A stretch of 64,000 nucleotides of DNA from Candidatus Mycobacterium methanotrophicum (GCF_023515995.1 NZ_CP097320.1:1116001-1180000), one strand, 5' to 3'. Shown: positions 1-12,521, numbered from the stretch's first letter. The notes: generated by a model from the sequence alone, not told the origin. Numbers and translations: made by a program.

Positions 1-1
1 G

Positions 2-595
2 TTTGTGGGCCAGCGTTGGGAATGGTCCGACGAGGTAGCCCTCATGCACGGCTATGCACCCGGCTCGGTGGAGCCGACGACGGAACTAGTGCTATCGCAC
101 AAACATCCAGAAGACCGGCAGCACGTTCAAGATCTGCTCGACCGGGCACTGCACTCCGAGGGCTCGTTTTCCAGCCGACACCGCTTTCTTGACACCGCGG
201 GCAATGTGCACGATGCGATCGTGGTGGCCGATCGGATGTCTGACGAGGCGGGCGCGGTCGTGGGAACCGCCGGCTATTACGTCGACCTGACCGACGCCTT
301 CGTCGAGACCCGCCGCGCGACCCTGGACAAGGTGCTGCCGGAACTGTTCGAGTCCCGCGCGGAGATCGAGCAGGTCAAAGGTGTCCTGATGACCGTCTAC
401 CGGGTCAGCGCCCAACAAGCCTTCAGTGTGCTGCGGTGGCGCTCGCAGGAGACCAACACCAAACTGCGCGCGTTAGCCAAGCAGCTCCTCGCCGAAATCA
501 CCACGCTGCCACCGCCGTCGGCGGAAGTGCAAAGCGCCTTCGACCACCTGTTGTTGAAGTTGCACGAGCGTATTCGCGACGAACACAACACATAA
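2..595 (+). CDS. PAS-ANTAR signalling protein (5' end cut off)
   Basis: The visible 196 residues start with a PAS-3 fold (W-x-W-S-D-E, then G-Y at about residues 5-18, an H-P-E-D motif near 34 and a G-T-A-G-Y-Y-V-D-L strand near 90). An ANTAR domain follows at about 112-165 (E-I-E-Q-V-K-G-V-L-M core). ANTAR domains bind paired hairpins in RNA and act as antiterminators; the PAS part would sense the signal. A GTG at 5 could be the start, but the frame is open to the left edge and the PAS domain begins almost at once, so the true start is probably upstream. STAS-type genes follow, suggesting a stress-signalling cluster. Confidence 0.8.
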   Translation, partial: FVGQRWEWSDEVALMHGYAPGSVEPTTELVLSHKHPEDRQHVQDLLDRALHSEGSFSSRHRFLDTAGNVHDAIVVADRMSDEAGAVVGTAGYYVDLTDAFVETRRATLDKVLPELFESRAEIEQVKGVLMTVYRVSAQQAFSVLRWRSQETNTKLRALAKQLLAEITTLPPPSAEVQSAFDHLLLKLHERIRDEHNT

Positions 596-662
596 TCTCC
601 TCGGCGATTAGGCTCGACAAAGCTGTGGACGGCGAGCCGCCACGAGCGGTGTATGGAAGCGG

Positions 663-1043
663 GTGAACGCGATGGATTTGTTGATGGTCGACTACGAGGT
701 GCGGCCGGAAGCTGTCGTGGTGCAGGCCAAGGGCGAAGTGGATTCCAGCACGGTCGGCAACCTCACCGCACAGCTGCGTGCGGCCCTGAAGGAGGCCGGC
801 AATCAAGCCTGCCGACTGCTCATCGTCGATTTGCAGTCCGTGACCTATTTCGGCAGCGCAGGGCTGAACGCCGTGCTCGACTGCCATAGACAAGGGTCGG
901 CGGCCGGGACCTCCGTCCGGCTGGTTGCCGACAACCAACTGGTGGTTCGTCCGATCGACGTGACGAACTTGGACAGCGTGCTCGAGCTCTACCCCACGTT
1001 GCCTGATGCAATGCGAGGCCGCGATCCCGGGCACGGGCAGTGA
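663..1043 (+). CDS. STAS-domain anti-sigma factor antagonist
   Basis: This 126-residue protein is essentially one STAS domain. It has an N-terminal strand, a V-D-S-S-T-V motif at about residues 26-31, and the D-L-Q-S-V-T-Y-F-G-S-A-G-L loop at about 56-68. Ser in that loop is the usual phosphorylation site in SpoIIAA/RsbV-like proteins, which bind anti-sigma kinases when unphosphorylated. The GTG start at 663 is supported by an S/T-rich open domain and no better upstream start. Its TGA overlaps the GTG of the next, decayed gene by 4 nt, so the pair was once translationally coupled. Partner kinase and sigma factor are not in the window. Confidence 0.8.
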   Translation: MNAMDLLMVDYEVRPEAVVVQAKGEVDSSTVGNLTAQLRAALKEAGNQACRLLIVDLQSVTYFGSAGLNAVLDCHRQGSAAGTSVRLVADNQLVVRPIDVTNLDSVLELYPTLPDAMRGRDPGHGQ

Positions 1044-1444
1044 GCGGCCGCCGTCGCGACTGGAAAAGCGAGCCGCAGGAGCTGCTCCCGCCCGACCTTG
1101 CCAAGGCCGTCGCACTGGACGGCGAGATGGGCCAGCTGTTCGCGGAATTCGATTGGGCCACACACGCATTGGGCTCACCCGTAGGATAGGTGGCCGAAGT
1201 GCGGTCCGCTGTCGCATTGGTGTTGACCTCGCCGGGCGCGCGGCCCGCCATCCCCGAATTGAGCGAGGTCAAATACTTGGGCAGCGCCGCATTCGCGGCG
1301 TTGGATCCGCTGCTCGAACAGGACACCATCGTCCTCGTTCTATCGCCGGACAGTTTCATCTACCGGGTGGCCGAGCCGATGGAACTGCCGATGCACCACG
1401 ACGCCGAGTCCGCGCGCCGCGTCCTACAGGAGAACGCCAGCTAA
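1040..1444 (+). pseudogene. Decayed chimera: SpoIIE/GAF-type N-terminus joined to STAS C-terminus
   Basis: The frame from GTG 1040 reads 49 residues resembling the start of GAF/SpoIIE sensor phosphatases (G-E-M-G-x-L-F-x-x-F-D-W-A-x-x-x-L-G). It then hits TAG at 1187-1189. The same frame continues with V-A-E-V-R-S-A-V-A-L-V-L-T-S, the usual continuation of that N-terminus (W-P-x-x-V-R-S-A-V); the W-P pair is in a neighbouring frame, so small indels are likely. At about 1237 it switches to the second half of a STAS domain (L-S-E-V-K-Y-L-G-S-A-A-F-A-A-L). A short product from GTG 1190 is possible but lacks the first STAS strands. I read this as an internal-deletion fusion that then decayed. Confidence 0.7.
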
Positions 1445-1719
1445 ACGGCTTCCATCGCCTCGCCGAGTTCCTCGAGGAGTTTGTTGTGGTGGTTACTGGC
1501 CATGATGTGGCCGGCGGCGATGACGACCGCGACCGGCCAGTCGATCAGTTCGAACGCGGCCAGGGCGGCCAGCGCGCCATAGTAGGCGAGCTGATCAGGC
1601 CGCGGAATCTCCACCCGACCAACGATGGGCAGGTTCACAAAAAACGTTTCACCTTCGCGGATGTGTTCGACGGCGTCGCGCTGAGAGGTGGCGCGTGGTG
1701 TCTTCTTTTCGGCCATCAT
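1441..1719 (-). CDS. Small conserved mycobacterial membrane-associated protein (Rv0424c-like)
   Basis: This 92-residue protein has an N-terminal basic stretch, an amphipathic middle with two prolines (V-E-I-P-R-P-D-Q-L), and one hydrophobic segment at about residues 45-72 ending in G-H-I-M-A-S-N-H-H. Its length and its position immediately downstream of ctpH match Rv0424c of M. tuberculosis, recalled from knowledge. Function is unknown. Two adjacent ATGs (1719 and 1716) are both possible, with GAAAGG upstream. Its 3' end overlaps the decayed STAS chimera by 4 nt in convergent orientation. Confidence 0.75.
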   Translation of the reverse strand: MMAEKKTPRATSQRDAVEHIREGETFFVNLPIVGRVEIPRPDQLAYYGALAALAAFELIDWPVAVVIAAGHIMASNHHNKLLEELGEAMEAV

Positions 1720-1777
1720 TTGCCTTTCAGTAACTAGAGGTTTGCCGCGCCGCCGGATGGCCCGGTCACCGTGGAAG

Positions 1778-6334
<4,557 letters not shown>

Positions 6335-6342
6335 CCGAAGAA

Positions 6343-6783
6343 TTAGCGGCGGGTGCGCGACTGTGTGCCGCGCGACCGGGCCGGTGCCCGTTTAGCCGGT
6401 GAGTTGCGTGGCTTCGGCGAACTGGCCGAACTGGTCGACGTGTTCGGAACTGCCTTCACCGGCGAGGCCGACGCTTTATGGGAGCCGTCGGCATGCCCGT
6501 TGTTCAGCTGCCGCAGCAGTAACGCGCCGCCGCCGACGGCCAACAGCACCGGCCACTCGACGAGGCCGGCGACACCAAGCGCGCCCAACGTCAACGCGGC
6601 GGCCGGCACCGAATGGCTGCCGCGGCCAATGCCCCGCTGCACACCGGCGACCGCGCCGGTCGCGGCGCCGACGGCACCGTTGACCGCGGCACCGCCCACT
6701 GCGCCTGCGGCCTCGGTGGTGGCCTCAGCGGCACGACCCACCGTTCGAGTAAGGCTGCGTACAGCGCCGCCAACGACACTCAT
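6343..6783 (-). CDS. Ala/Gly-rich small membrane protein (Rv0426c-like)
   Basis: From ATG 6783 the product is 146 residues, close to the 147 of Rv0426c. It has an N-terminal stretch rich in A-G-A-V repeats (residues 20-60), a hydrophobic segment at about 65-90 (L-G-A-L-G-V-A-G-L-V-E-W-P-V-L-L-A-V-G-G), and a basic, Ser/Pro/Lys/Arg-rich tail resembling a disordered or nucleic-acid-binding tail. The segment A-L-G-V-A-G-L-V-E-W-P-V also echoes the hydrophobic core of the Rv0424c-like protein on the other side of ctpH (A-F-E-L-I-D-W-P-V), so the two flanking proteins may be related. A longer reading frame upstream to 6858 lacks supporting signals. Confidence 0.7.
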   Translation of the reverse strand: MSVVGGAVRSLTRTVGRAAEATTEAAGAVGGAAVNGAVGAATGAVAGVQRGIGRGSHSVPAAALTLGALGVAGLVEWPVLLAVGGGALLLRQLNNGHADGSHKASASPVKAVPNTSTSSASSPKPRNSPAKRAPARSRGTQSRTRR

Positions 6784-6984
6784 GATGACTCCCTGATGAT
6801 TTGTTGTTGAGGTCGTGAATCTGATACCCAGTGAACGCCATACGGGCGGGGGTTGCATACGCGCAAACTCGTAAAGTTCATGGAACCGTCACAATAGGGC
6901 GCAATTGGGGCAGCATCTCGCAATCCTATGACGTTGTCCGGCAGATGAACAGACAATGAATACCCAAACCTGTTATCGCGGGCG
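6784..6984. other. Intergenic region between xthA and the Rv0426c-like gene
   Basis: These 201 bases carry no convincing gene. They hold the likely promoter and leader of the minus-strand Rv0426c-like/ctpH transcript and the 3' side of xthA. No strong hairpin or known regulatory motif was recognised by eye. Confidence 0.5.
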
Positions 6985-7872
6985 TCAAGTTCGGCGCAGA
7001 TCCACCAAAACCGGCACGTGGTCGCTGGGTGCCTGGCCCTTACGTTCGTCCCGGACGATCTGCGCGTCGACAACCCGCCCGGCTAGCGCGGGAGAGGCGA
7101 GAATGAAGTCGATGCGCATGCCTTGTCGCTTGGGAAATCGCAGTTGGGTGTAATCCCAATATGTGTAGACGCCGGGGCCGGGGGCGAAAGGCCTTACCAC
7201 GTCGGCGAATTGAGCGTCGACAATAGCGTTGAACGCCTTGCGTTCCGGCTCCGAGACATGTGTGGCGCCCTGGAAGAATTCGACGCTCCACACGTCGTCG
7301 TCGGTCGGGGCGATATTCCAGTCGCCGACGAGCGCGATTTGCGCCGAGGGATCGTCGCGAAGCCAGCCTGCGGCTGTACCGCGCAGTGCGGCAAGCCAAT
7401 TCAGCTTGTACGTGTAATGAGGGTCGCCCACGGCGCGGCCGTTGGGTACGTACAGACTCCACACCCGTACCCCTGCGCAGGTGGCGGCCAGCGCGCGGGC
7501 TTCGGCCGCGGCCGCCAGGTCCGGCTTGCTGCTCCAGCTCGGCTGGCCCTCGAAGCCGACTTCGATCGCATCCAGGCCAACCCGTGATGCGATCGCCACG
7601 CCGTTCCACTGGTTGAACCCGCAGTGCGCCACCTCGTAGCCGAGCTCCAAGAACGGCATCGTCGGGAACTGGTCGTCGGCGCACTTGGTTTCTTGCATGG
7701 CCAGCACGTCCACCTCGGCGCGCCCCAGCCAATCGAGCACCCGGTCTAACCGAGCGCGGATCGAATTGACGTTCCAGGTGGCCAGCCGAAGGCACGGCGA
7801 TCGCAAGCGCGGCGCAGCCGGGCGCAGCGGGTCGCCGCCATCGACACCGCCGTCAACACCGCCGTCGGGCAT
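6985..7872 (-). CDS. xthA: Exodeoxyribonuclease III (AP endonuclease)
   Basis: ExoIII removes 3' blocking groups and cleaves at abasic sites in base-excision repair. The 295-residue product shows the endonuclease/exonuclease/phosphatase fold: L-A-T-W-N-V-N-S-I-R near residue 30, the metal-binding Glu in M-Q-E-T-K-C, S-L-Y-V-P-N-G, the G-D-W-N-I-A-P motif, R-I-D-F-I-L-A-S, and the C-terminal catalytic S-D-H-V-P-V. The start ATG 7872 gives a length near the 291 of Rv0427c. The N-terminus carries a short G-G-V-D repeat, probably a small triplet-type expansion. It follows the GNAT and def genes on the same strand. Confidence 0.9.
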   Translation of the reverse strand: MPDGGVDGGVDGGDPLRPAAPRLRSPCLRLATWNVNSIRARLDRVLDWLGRAEVDVLAMQETKCADDQFPTMPFLELGYEVAHCGFNQWNGVAIASRVGLDAIEVGFEGQPSWSSKPDLAAAAEARALAATCAGVRVWSLYVPNGRAVGDPHYTYKLNWLAALRGTAAGWLRDDPSAQIALVGDWNIAPTDDDVWSVEFFQGATHVSEPERKAFNAIVDAQFADVVRPFAPGPGVYTYWDYTQLRFPKRQGMRIDFILASPALAGRVVDAQIVRDERKGQAPSDHVPVLVDLRRT

Positions 7873-7939
7873 GGCCCGAACCCTACGTGAATTGTTCGCC
7901 TCCTCCCCGGGCCGCTTCGCTGCCCGCATCGTCGCCGAA

Positions 7940-8815
7940 CTACGTGGCTGCCGTGACGTAGCGCGCGCGGTGATGCAGCGCAAAGCCCAGCGACTGGGCC
8001 AGGCCGGCTGCGGTGGAATCGTCGTCGCGGACCCGGACATACCCACGGGTCGCACCCCGAGCCGCGCCCCACGCCAGCAGCGCTTCGGAGACCGCCCGGG
8101 CGGCATCCTGGTCGGCCACCCGCATCGCCGACAGGCCCACCCACCGGCTGCCATCCGGGGCGGCGGTCACCGAAGCTCGCGCCACCGCGACGTCGGTGTG
8201 CCTACCGAACACGGCCTCGCCGTCGACGACGGCGGTGAGGACGTCGACGGGGACGTCGCGGCGGTAGAGCCGCAGCCAGGCGTCGTCCGGATGGTCCGAC
8301 AGCCGGACCGACGGGTCGGGCTCGGCGGTGCGCACATCGCGTACCAGCACGGCGTTCGCCTGTCCACCCGTACCGGGCAGCCGCAGCAAGCGGTCGGCGA
8401 TCGCCAGCCGCGGGGTCAACCTGCGTTGGGCGTACCAGTCGACTATTGCCGGGATCGTCGCTATGCGGGCTGTGATGTCGAGCGGGACAGCGGAGTTCGC
8501 GCATGAGGTGACGCCGTGCCCGGCGCGCAGCAGCCAACCGTCCAGCCACTGCTGCTCGACGCCCGGCCAGGCGAAGGCGGCGGCATGCTCGAGCGCGCGG
8601 ATCTGCGAGGTGCGCACCGGCGTATCGGTTAGCGCCCGCACTGCGACCACGTCCGCGGACGCGAACTGCACCACCGCCCCGGTTTTCGTTTGGACCCGCA
8701 CCAGCGGCTCGATGTCCAGGAGATGGCCGACCGCGTCGGTCAGCGGCGGGCTCGACCCAGCGGGCCGACGGTACCGCACCATGACCCTGGTGCCGGGTGG
8801 TGGCCACGAAACCAT
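7940..8815 (-). CDS. GNAT-family N-acetyltransferase (Rv0428c-like)
   Basis: A 291-residue protein whose C-terminal 130 residues form a GNAT domain: an S-A-M-R-V-A-D-Q-D-A-A-R-A-V-S-E-A-L-L-A-W-G-A helix region binds CoA, and A-A-G-L-A-Q-S-L-G-F is the usual C-terminal substructure. The N-terminal half resembles an SH3-like barrel (T-R-V-M-V-R-Y-R-R-P) and a degenerate acetyltransferase-like region. The acyl acceptor is unknown. Its ATG overlaps the def stop codon (bases 8813-8817), indicating translational coupling with peptide deformylase, as in M. tuberculosis. Confidence 0.8.
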   Translation of the reverse strand: MVSWPPPGTRVMVRYRRPAGSSPPLTDAVGHLLDIEPLVRVQTKTGAVVQFASADVVAVRALTDTPVRTSQIRALEHAAAFAWPGVEQQWLDGWLLRAGHGVTSCANSAVPLDITARIATIPAIVDWYAQRRLTPRLAIADRLLRLPGTGGQANAVLVRDVRTAEPDPSVRLSDHPDDAWLRLYRRDVPVDVLTAVVDGEAVFGRHTDVAVARASVTAAPDGSRWVGLSAMRVADQDAARAVSEALLAWGAARGATRGYVRVRDDDSTAAGLAQSLGFALHHRARYVTAAT

Positions 8816-9408
8816 CAGTGACCGAACGGGTCCGGATCCTCACCCGGTGTCCACGACAGCCCGGGAACACCCCAGCCGTGGGATTTCACCGCCCGTTTTG
8901 CGGCCCGGGCATGGCGTCCGATCAAGCGGTCCAGATACAGGAAGCCATCCAGATGTCCGGTCTCGTGCTGGAGCATGCGAGCGAACAACCCTGAGCCCTC
9001 GAGCGTGATCGGGCTGCCGTCGGCGTCGAGCCCGGTGACCCGGGCCCACTCGGCGCGCCCGGTCGGAAACGACTCACCCGGTACCGAGAGGCAACCCTCG
9101 TCGTCGTCGTCTGGATCAGGCATGGTCTCGGGAATCTCCGAGGTTTCGAGCACCGGATTGACCACCACGCCGCGACGGCGTGCCGATTGCCCACGGTCGT
9201 CGGCGCAGTCGTAGACGAACACTCGCAAGTCGACGCCGATCTGGTTGGCGGCCAGGCCAACTCCGTAAGCGGCGTCCATGGTGTCATAAAGCGTGGAGAT
9301 CAAATCGGCCAGATCGCCCGGGAGCGATCCGTCCGCGGCGACGGGAACTGGCCTGGTTGGGGTGTGCAAGACCGGATCTCCCACGATGCGAATGGGTACG
9401 ACTGCCAT
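8815..9408 (-). CDS. def: Peptide deformylase
   Basis: Removes the formyl group from nascent N-termini. All three family motifs are visible: [10 protein letters not shown] (about residue 50), E-G-C-L-S-V-P-G (about 104, Cys is a metal ligand) and Q-H-E-T-G-H-L-D-G (about 147, two His ligands and the catalytic Glu). The ATG at 9408 gives 197 residues, identical in length to M. tuberculosis Def; the longer frame to 9471 crosses a repeat and has no start support. It is the first gene of a def-GNAT-xthA group on the minus strand. Confidence 0.92.
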   Translation of the reverse strand: MAVVPIRIVGDPVLHTPTRPVPVAADGSLPGDLADLISTLYDTMDAAYGVGLAANQIGVDLRVFVYDCADDRGQSARRRGVVVNPVLETSEIPETMPDPDDDDEGCLSVPGESFPTGRAEWARVTGLDADGSPITLEGSGLFARMLQHETGHLDGFLYLDRLIGRHARAAKRAVKSHGWGVPGLSWTPGEDPDPFGH

Positions 9409-9417
9409 GACCGGCAA

Positions 9418-9496
9418 GCTTAAGCCCGCCGACGATGCACGCCGCTTGCGGCGTGAGGAGGAGGCGGGCAATCGGGCTTAAGCCCGCCGACGATGC
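9418..9496. repeat. 21-bp direct repeat pair flanking a short spacer
   Basis: The same 21 bases occur at 9418-9438 and 9476-9496, 58 bp apart. Each copy contains the small palindrome CTTAAG followed by CCCGCCGACGATGC. The spacer is purine-rich. The repeats lie just upstream of the def start, so they may affect its leader, or they may be the trace of a local duplication. Confidence 0.6.
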
Positions 9497-9646
9497 GCTC
9501 GGGTTGCGGCCTGAGGCGCGGCGGACAATCTCAGCGGGTCAGCCGACTCGCGGGCCTGGGTTACGGATCAACAGTTGCGAGCATGGTTGAATATTCGCTG
9601 GAGCAGCGAGCATTCGAGAATTCGCCGAAAGGGTCGTGGAAGCGAT

Positions 9647-9955
9647 ATGGACAGCGCCGAGGCGCGGGCTAATCGATCAGGGGACGACTCTGCACTCGCC
9701 GATGGGCTGACCCGTCGCGAGCACGACATTTTGGCGTTCGAGCGCCAATGGTGGAAATACGCCGGCGCCAAAGAAGAAGCCGTCAAAGAGTTGTTTTCAA
9801 TGTCCGCCACGCGCTACTACCAGGTGTTGAACGCGTTAGTCGACCGGCCCGAGGCATTGGCAGCCGACCCGATGCTGGTCAAGCGGCTACGACGGCTGCG
9901 CGCTAGTCGTCAGAAGGCGCGGGCGGCAAGACGGCTGGGCTTCGAAGTCACCTGA
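9647..9955 (+). CDS. DUF3263 protein, HTH-like (Rv0430-like)
   Basis: From ATG 9647 the product is 102 residues, the same as Rv0430. The core reads T-R-R-E-H-D-I-L-A-F-E-R-Q-W-W-K-Y-A-G followed by an S-A-T-R-Y-Y-Q-V-L-N-A-L segment, which has the look of a sigma-70-region-4-like helix-turn-helix; the tail is Arg-rich. The family is actinobacterial and usually sits beside virR, as here (64 nt upstream of virR). It probably acts as a small DNA-binding regulator, but its targets are unknown. Confidence 0.8.
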   Translation: MDSAEARANRSGDDSALADGLTRREHDILAFERQWWKYAGAKEEAVKELFSMSATRYYQVLNALVDRPEALAADPMLVKRLRRLRASRQKARAARRLGFEVT

Positions 9956-10019
9956 GGTATCACCGGCCCGCTGAGCGTCGGTGTGGGTTTTGGCGCAGTC
10001 CCAGATAAAGTGGCGGCAT

Positions 10020-10484
10020 ATGAGTGAGCGGCTTCCCGATTCGACCGGGCTACCCCTGCGGGCCATGGTGATGGTGTTGCTGTTTCTCGGTGTCATTTTC
10101 CTGCTGGTCGGTTTTCAGGCAATGGGATCAGGTACTAACTCCGAGGATGACTCGGCGGGCTCAACTGTGACGGCGAGCGCAATGCCGTCGAAAACCTCGG
10201 TGAAGCCCGCGCCGAACGCCGATGTACGCGTCTACAACATCTCGGGCCGACAGGGCGTGGCCGGGCACACCGCGGACCAGCTCAAGCACGGCGGCTTCAA
10301 CGTCACCGACGTCGGAAATCTGTCGTTGCCCGACGTTTCGGCCACCACGGTGTACTTCACCGATGCGCCCGGCGAGCGCGAAACCGCGGACGGCGTGGGC
10401 CAGCTATTGAAAGCGCACGTTGAACCGCGGACGCGCGAAGTCGCCGATCAGCCGCCCGGCGTCATCGTGGTGGTCGTGCGCTAA
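10020..10484 (+). CDS. virR: LytR_C-domain membrane protein VirR (Rv0431-like)
   Basis: A 154-residue single-pass protein: a short cytoplasmic N-terminus, one transmembrane helix at about residues 16-38, a Ser/Thr/Ala-rich linker, and a C-terminal LytR_C domain (D-V-R-V-Y-N-I-S-G-R-Q-G-V-A-G, then V-I-V-V-V-V-R at the end). In M. tuberculosis VirR affects envelope integrity and vesicle release. ATG 10020 is chosen because it places the basic-then-hydrophobic start correctly and gives a length near the usual 164. The window is collinear with M. tuberculosis up to this gene; an accessory island begins right after it. Confidence 0.82.
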   Translation: MSERLPDSTGLPLRAMVMVLLFLGVIFLLVGFQAMGSGTNSEDDSAGSTVTASAMPSKTSVKPAPNADVRVYNISGRQGVAGHTADQLKHGGFNVTDVGNLSLPDVSATTVYFTDAPGERETADGVGQLLKAHVEPRTREVADQPPGVIVVVVR

Positions 10485-10532
10485 GGGCCTGACCCGATCT
10501 AAAACGAAGGTGGGGTCGTGGTCGGCGTGGGG

Positions 10533-10690
10533 TCAGGAATCCCGGGCATAGGTCTGCCCCGACGGCGAGGTCAGGATCGCGGTGCCGTTGGGCGGTTGTC
10601 GGTCACGCCAGCCCCGGAAGGTTTTTGACCCGATGATGCCAGCGGGTACACATCCGACCCGACGGCCCATGGCCGGACTCGCCCTTGCGG
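10533..10690 (-). pseudogene. 13E12-family (DUF222/HNH) gene remnant
   Basis: On the minus strand one frame ends with K-T-F-R-G-W-R-D-R-Q-P-P-N-G-T-A-I-L-T-S-P-S-G-Q-T-Y and a stop at 10533-10535. An adjacent frame holds C-T-R-W-H-H-R-V-K just upstream. Together these match the C-terminal HNH region of the mycobacterial 13E12 repeat proteins (C-x3-H-H-x-x-K-T-F-x-G-W-R-D). The HNH part is frameshifted and everything upstream is missing. 13E12 genes behave as multicopy, repeat-like elements, so this scar marks the left edge of an accessory island. Bases 10485-10532 show nothing else. Confidence 0.65.
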
Positions 10691-10788
10691 ATAGATTCAG
10701 TGGCCGGTGATCGCGCCGTGAAGTTGGCCAGGCGCCGGCGCCTGTGCATCGAGGCCGCCGACAGCTGCCTAGCAAACCCGGTCACGGG

Positions 10789-10965
10789 TCAGTCGTGGCC
10801 GCTGAAGATGACCCGCATCATCTTGAGATTGAGGCGGGCGAAGCGCCAGAACTGGACGAGGAGGTTTTGGCGCATTCGCAGCGTCGCGCGCGTGGGCAGT
10901 GGGGCGTCGGCGATGCTTTCGGCCGTTCGCGTGTCCATCTCCGAATAGATGTCGCGGTCGTCCAT
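10789..10965 (-). CDS. 58-residue protein associated with SQR
   Basis: A small, acidic-then-basic protein (M-D-D-R-D-I-Y-S-E-M at the start; R-Q-N-L-L-V-Q-F-W-R-F at about 36-46) with an amphipathic C-terminal helix that could lie on the membrane. ATG 10965 has GAAAGG 10 nt upstream; the longer frame to 11004 would overlap the SQR gene. It sits 20 nt downstream of the SQR gene and is probably co-transcribed, so a role in anchoring or assisting the reductase is plausible. Function is not known to me. Confidence 0.6.
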   Translation of the reverse strand: MDDRDIYSEMDTRTAESIADAPLPTRATLRMRQNLLVQFWRFARLNLKMMRVIFSGHD

Positions 10966-10985
10966 GGGTATGCCTTTCATTCGGG

Positions 10986-12443
10986 TCATTCCGGAATCAA
11001 CCACCAGAACGGCTTGGCCTTGGCCTTGTAGATGAACATGTAATGCAGCGTCAGCTTGATCCAGTGGCCGGCCAGGCCGAGCTCACCGTACGTGCCGGGG
11101 ATGTCGCGGCCGGTCTGCGGGTACTTCACCGGGTCGGGGACTACCGGGAACATCGTCATCGCGGCGGCCGAGCCCTTGGTTAACCCGGTACCGGCCGAGG
11201 CGACGCACGCGGCGCCCATGGTCGCCATCGAGGCGCGGTGGGCGGACGCTTCCGGGTTTTTGATGCGGTCGCGGATGGTCTCGGCGACCGTCTTGGCCAT
11301 GACTCCCGACGGCATCCCGGTGCGCGGCGGGCTGGGCGTGATGACCGTGCCGTTGGCGCTCTTGCGCGGCTTGGAGATCGGGTGCGGGGGCGCGAAAGCG
11401 ATACCCGGCGCGAAGATATTGGGATAGGCGGGCGACTCGTAGGTGTGCGGCCAGTCCCCGGCGGACCACTCCTCGTACGGCTTGCCCGAGTAGTCGGCGT
11501 CGACCTTGAGGAAGCCCGACGGCGCGAAGAGCACGGAGGTGATGTCGTTGCCGTCCTTGTCGTAGGCGGCGAGGTCGACGCCCCGAAATGGCGGCAGCAG
11601 CATCGCGAAGTCGAAGTCCAGGTCGTATTCTTTGCCGTCGAGCTGCTCGTAGCGCAGCTTGCCGTCCATCACCTCGTGCACGGCGGCCTGCGTGATGGCT
11701 TTGACGCCGCGCTCGCGGAACAGCGACTCGGTCCACATCCGGCTGGACTGCAAGAAGCCCTTGTCTTGGAAATGCATCCCGTCGACGCCGAAGTCGCCCA
11801 GTTCGTACTCGTTGGTGAGGTAGTAGATCTCGGCGAGGTCGCGCACGCCGGCCGCGCGGAGCGTGTGCTCGACGTTGAACGCGTACTCGAACGCCGCGCC
11901 CTCACACGTGCAGGTGCCATGCCCGACGCCGACGACCAGGCGCTGCTTCTCGCCGGCCTTCAGCTTGGCGATGACCCGATCGAGCGCCTTGGCTGCCTCG
12001 ACAGCGTGAGCTGGGGTGCACACCGAGTAGGAGTGTCCATCGGGTCCGAGGCCGGGCGTGGCCGTGAAGTTCAGTTGCGGGCCGGTGGCGTTGATGAGGT
12101 AGTCGTAGGTAAGCGTCCCGGTCTCCCCGTCGCGCGCCTCGCCGCCGGTGTAGGTGAAATCCACCGACGGCGACGACTGTGCGCCGGTGCCCTCGGGGCG
12201 GATCGCGGTCGCGAGCCCCTGGTGGAAGACGATGCCCTTGCGCTCGTAGATCGGCTTGAGCGGAATCAGCACCTTCGCCGGTTGCATCCGGCCTACGCCG
12301 ACCCAGATGTTCGACGGAATCCAGTTCCAGTCGGCGTTGGGCGAAATCACGACGACCTCGTGTTTGCGGGCCAGCCATCGGCGCAGGTGCAGTGCGGCGG
12401 TGTGTCCGGCGATGCCCGCGCCTAGGATGACTACTCGTGCCAT
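10986..12443 (-). CDS. sqr: Sulfide:quinone oxidoreductase (FAD)
   Basis: SQR oxidises sulfide at the membrane, passes electrons to quinone and releases sulfane sulfur. The 485-residue protein starts with a dinucleotide fold (V-V-I-L-G-A-G-I-A-G) and has the three Cys positions expected of SQRs: V-C-T near residue 142, C-T-C-E-G near 178-180 and A-A-C-V-A-S near 411. ATG 12443 follows GAGGAGCG and begins directly at the FAD motif; the longer frame to 12584 crosses the operator and is rejected. A palindromic box lies 62 bp upstream. The small gene at 10789 is downstream in the same unit. Confidence 0.82.
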   Translation of the reverse strand: MARVVILGAGIAGHTAALHLRRWLARKHEVVVISPNADWNWIPSNIWVGVGRMQPAKVLIPLKPIYERKGIVFHQGLATAIRPEGTGAQSSPSVDFTYTGGEARDGETGTLTYDYLINATGPQLNFTATPGLGPDGHSYSVCTPAHAVEAAKALDRVIAKLKAGEKQRLVVGVGHGTCTCEGAAFEYAFNVEHTLRAAGVRDLAEIYYLTNEYELGDFGVDGMHFQDKGFLQSSRMWTESLFRERGVKAITQAAVHEVMDGKLRYEQLDGKEYDLDFDFAMLLPPFRGVDLAAYDKDGNDITSVLFAPSGFLKVDADYSGKPYEEWSAGDWPHTYESPAYPNIFAPGIAFAPPHPISKPRKSANGTVITPSPPRTGMPSGVMAKTVAETIRDRIKNPEASAHRASMATMGAACVASAGTGLTKGSAAAMTMFPVVPDPVKYPQTGRDIPGTYGELGLAGHWIKLTLHYMFIYKAKAKPFWWLIPE

Positions 12444-12505
12444 GTGACGCTCCTCGTTGAGACCAGGCCCGTTGGGGTGATGCGGCTCTAATCTCATGTC
12501 ATCAT

Positions 12506-12521
12506 ATACCCGCGTGGGTAT
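12506..12521. promoter_or_regulatory. CsoR/CstR-type operator, SQR promoter
   Basis: ATACCCGCGTGGGTAT is a palindrome with 6-bp arms and a 4-bp centre (extendable to TATACCC/GGGTATA). It lies 62 bp upstream of the SQR start; read on the minus strand a TATGAT hexamer follows immediately, so a bound repressor would cover the promoter. The architecture matches CsoR-family operators. Confidence 0.72.

Noticed and set aside
498..1217. Long minus-strand reading frame opposite the STAS genes
   Set aside because: Arg/Pro-rich composition typical of an antisense shadow in GC-rich DNA; the plus-strand genes carry recognisable domains.
11238..12425. 395-codon plus-strand frame opposite the SQR gene
   Set aside because: No domain resemblance; SQR on the other strand has all expected motifs.
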